Shown here: piece after piece, positions 38,347 to 39,371 of the stretch
How the letters are laid out: each line of letters begins with the position of its first letter
Numbering within the stretch: position 1 is the first letter of the stretch
Source: a virus
Virus record (IMG/VR): IMGVR_UViG_3300010392_000226
Coordinates: 1-39,371 of that record
Length of the DNA stretch: 39,371 bases
Direction: 5' to 3' (one strand)
Notes under the pieces: generated by a model
The model's input: only the letters and a program-made list of their open reading frames with translations
What the model was told of the DNA's origin: nothing
Databases searched by the model: none
Translations under genes and position numbers: made by a program

Positions 38347-39371
38347 ATGCCAATAGTAAATTATAAAGGCGATTCTAACCAAATATCTATTAATATGCAT
38401 AATGCACATATACCTTTTATTAAGGGTGTCCCTAGTTATATCAATGATAGTTATCTATCAATGGTATTGGGTGTTAATGGTATGACATTAGACGACGGGA
38501 AGCAAACGGCGCGAAGTGATAACGCCCCCCATATATATATAGTTATGCCAGTCGATTTTATTAAATTTCAAGGGGCTATAAGCGCCCTATATAAGATTAT
38601 TAAAGGCTACCCAACTTGTAATATTAATGTACAATGTCCCGACATTTATACAGGGCTTTTAATTTGCGATAAGCGAATTTGGAATAATATAAATATTGTA
38701 ACCCATCGAAACGATAAAATAAAATATTACAGAGATTTTAATCTTAACGAGTTACAACCTAAATTCAATAATAATTATATGAAAATTATTATACCCCGCC
38801 AACAAATGGCCCTAGAGTCTATTTACATGAAGGACCAATACATTACAGAGTCGGGCGAAAAGGACATTGAAAAAGATAAGGCTCAAAACTATTTTAAGCT
38901 TAATACAGGCGACAAAGGGAAGGGCGTAGTAATAATTAAAAATGGCTTAGATAAAATTAACAGCTTGCCTTTTTTGGCTGACAACTTAGGCGAAAGGGTA
39001 GGCGCTACGATAATCGAAGGCTACGACTTTAAGAATATCGAAAGGGATATAGATAGCCTTTTAGAGTGCGAAACCGTTTTAGCTTGCGGCGATACACCGC
39101 TTACATATTTAGCCCTAATGTTAAATAAAAAGGTAATCGGTTTTTTCTTTAACCGTTTCGACATAGATAATAGTATCCAATACGAAGGCTTTAGTAATTG
39201 GGTATGCCCGTCAATAGGCGGTTATAATAACGACGAAATAACAGAATTGATTTATCGAATGATTAAGGGCAAAAAGATAAAAGATACCGAAATAGTTAAG
39301 CGGGAAAAAATCAAAACAATCAGAGACAACCGCCGAAAGGTCGACAGTAACAAAAATCGTAAGAGTGTAAT
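38347..39371 (+). CDS. Glycosyltransferase-like protein in the tail module (5' part; continues to base 146)
   Basis: This gene starts at ATG 38347 behind a good AAGGA site, runs off the right end and finishes at TAA 144-146, giving about 347 residues. The N-terminal part (around residues 65-105) looks like a Rossmann strand-helix unit (IYIVMPVDFIKFQGAISAL). The C-terminal part has GDTPLTYLALMLNKKVIGFF (about residues 255-274), which resembles the donor-site signature of GT-B glycosyltransferases of the heptosyltransferase (GT9) type, usually DTGPxHLAAALGKPVVxLF. The tail of the protein is lysine and arginine rich. It lies between the tail structural genes and the tail chaperones, so it may modify a virion protein, or it may be a tail protein with a chance resemblance. 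The family call is from motif resemblance only. Confidence 0.5.
   Translation, partial: MPIVNYKGDSNQISINMHNAHIPFIKGVPSYINDSYLSMVLGVNGMTLDDGKQTARSDNAPHIYIVMPVDFIKFQGAISALYKIIKGYPTCNINVQCPDIYTGLLICDKRIWNNINIVTHRNDKIKYYRDFNLNELQPKFNNNYMKIIIPRQQMALESIYMKDQYITESGEKDIEKDKAQNYFKLNTGDKGKGVVIIKNGLDKINSLPFLADNLGERVGATIIEGYDFKNIERDIDSLLECETVLACGDTPLTYLALMLNKKVIGFFFNRFDIDNSIQYEGFSNWVCPSIGGYNNDEITELIYRMIKGKKIKDTEIVKREKIKTIRDNRRKVDSNKNRKSV
39245..39371. repeat. Terminal direct repeat, right copy
   Basis: This is the second copy of the 127-base end repeat, identical to bases 1-127. Collapsing the two copies gives a circle of 39244 bp. It lies in the 3' part of the glycosyltransferase-like gene that starts at 38347. 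Confidence 0.95.

Overview
This window is an essentially complete genome of a tailed double-stranded DNA phage. The first 127 bases recur exactly as the last 127 (1-127 and 39245-39371), so the contig closes on itself as a circle of 39244 bp, and one gene runs across the join (38347 through the end, finishing at 146). The tape measure gene, the hub and fibre genes and the absence of sheath genes indicate a siphovirus (long non-contractile tail). A lipoprotein with a lipobox, a spanin-like membrane protein, sigma70-type promoters and strong Shine-Dalgarno sites suggest a Gram-negative host, but the host cannot be named from this sequence. I see no integrase, transposase, excisionase or partition gene, so there is no direct sign of lysogeny, although at least seven predicted proteins carry helix-turn-helix (HTH) domains.

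Layout. 1-12514: tail module (glycosyltransferase-like protein across the join, tail assembly chaperones with a probable -1 frameshift, a 2326-residue tape measure, a beta-helix tailspike, a hub-like protein, a receptor-binding-like protein and a small XhlA-like membrane protein), closed by a rho-independent terminator. 12646-19141: early operon under a strong promoter, holding recombination genes (Cas4/RecB-like nuclease, RuvC-like resolvase, RecT-like annealing protein) and replication genes (two winged-helix proteins, the second carrying iterons and an AT-rich stretch that look like the origin, followed by a DnaB-type helicase). 19142-22716: accessory region with a tRNA-like sequence, an alpha/beta hydrolase, small membrane proteins, a protein resembling the ClpX zinc domain, SSB and an HTH protein. 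22722-26361: lysis and nucleotide genes (lipoprotein, holin-like protein, M15 endolysin, MazG-like and DnaQ-like enzymes). 26361-28260: terminase small and large subunits. 28416-30204: the only three minus-strand genes, a DNA methyltransferase cassette. 30265-38249: head and neck genes of the Mu type (portal, protease-scaffold, decoration, major capsid, virion morphogenesis) joined to siphovirus tail tube genes.

The most unusual feature is the portal gene. Its reading frame begins with a complete XRE/Cro-type HTH domain and is preceded by a near-consensus promoter whose -10 box lies inside a 16-bp perfect palindrome. The in-frame stretch after the portal's amber stop encodes an HNH nuclease domain with no ATG, GTG or TTG start of its own. 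The reverse-oriented methyltransferase cassette sits between the large terminase and this portal, two genes that are usually adjacent, which suggests that the cassette brought in a divergent regulator that became fused to the portal.

Working together: the early operon recombines and replicates the circular genome from an origin inside the initiator gene; the terminase packages it through the HTH-portal into Mu-type heads; the tail module builds a tail that the tape measure length predicts to be roughly 350 nm; and the lysis group releases the particles. All functional statements come from motif recognition by eye; no database search was run.
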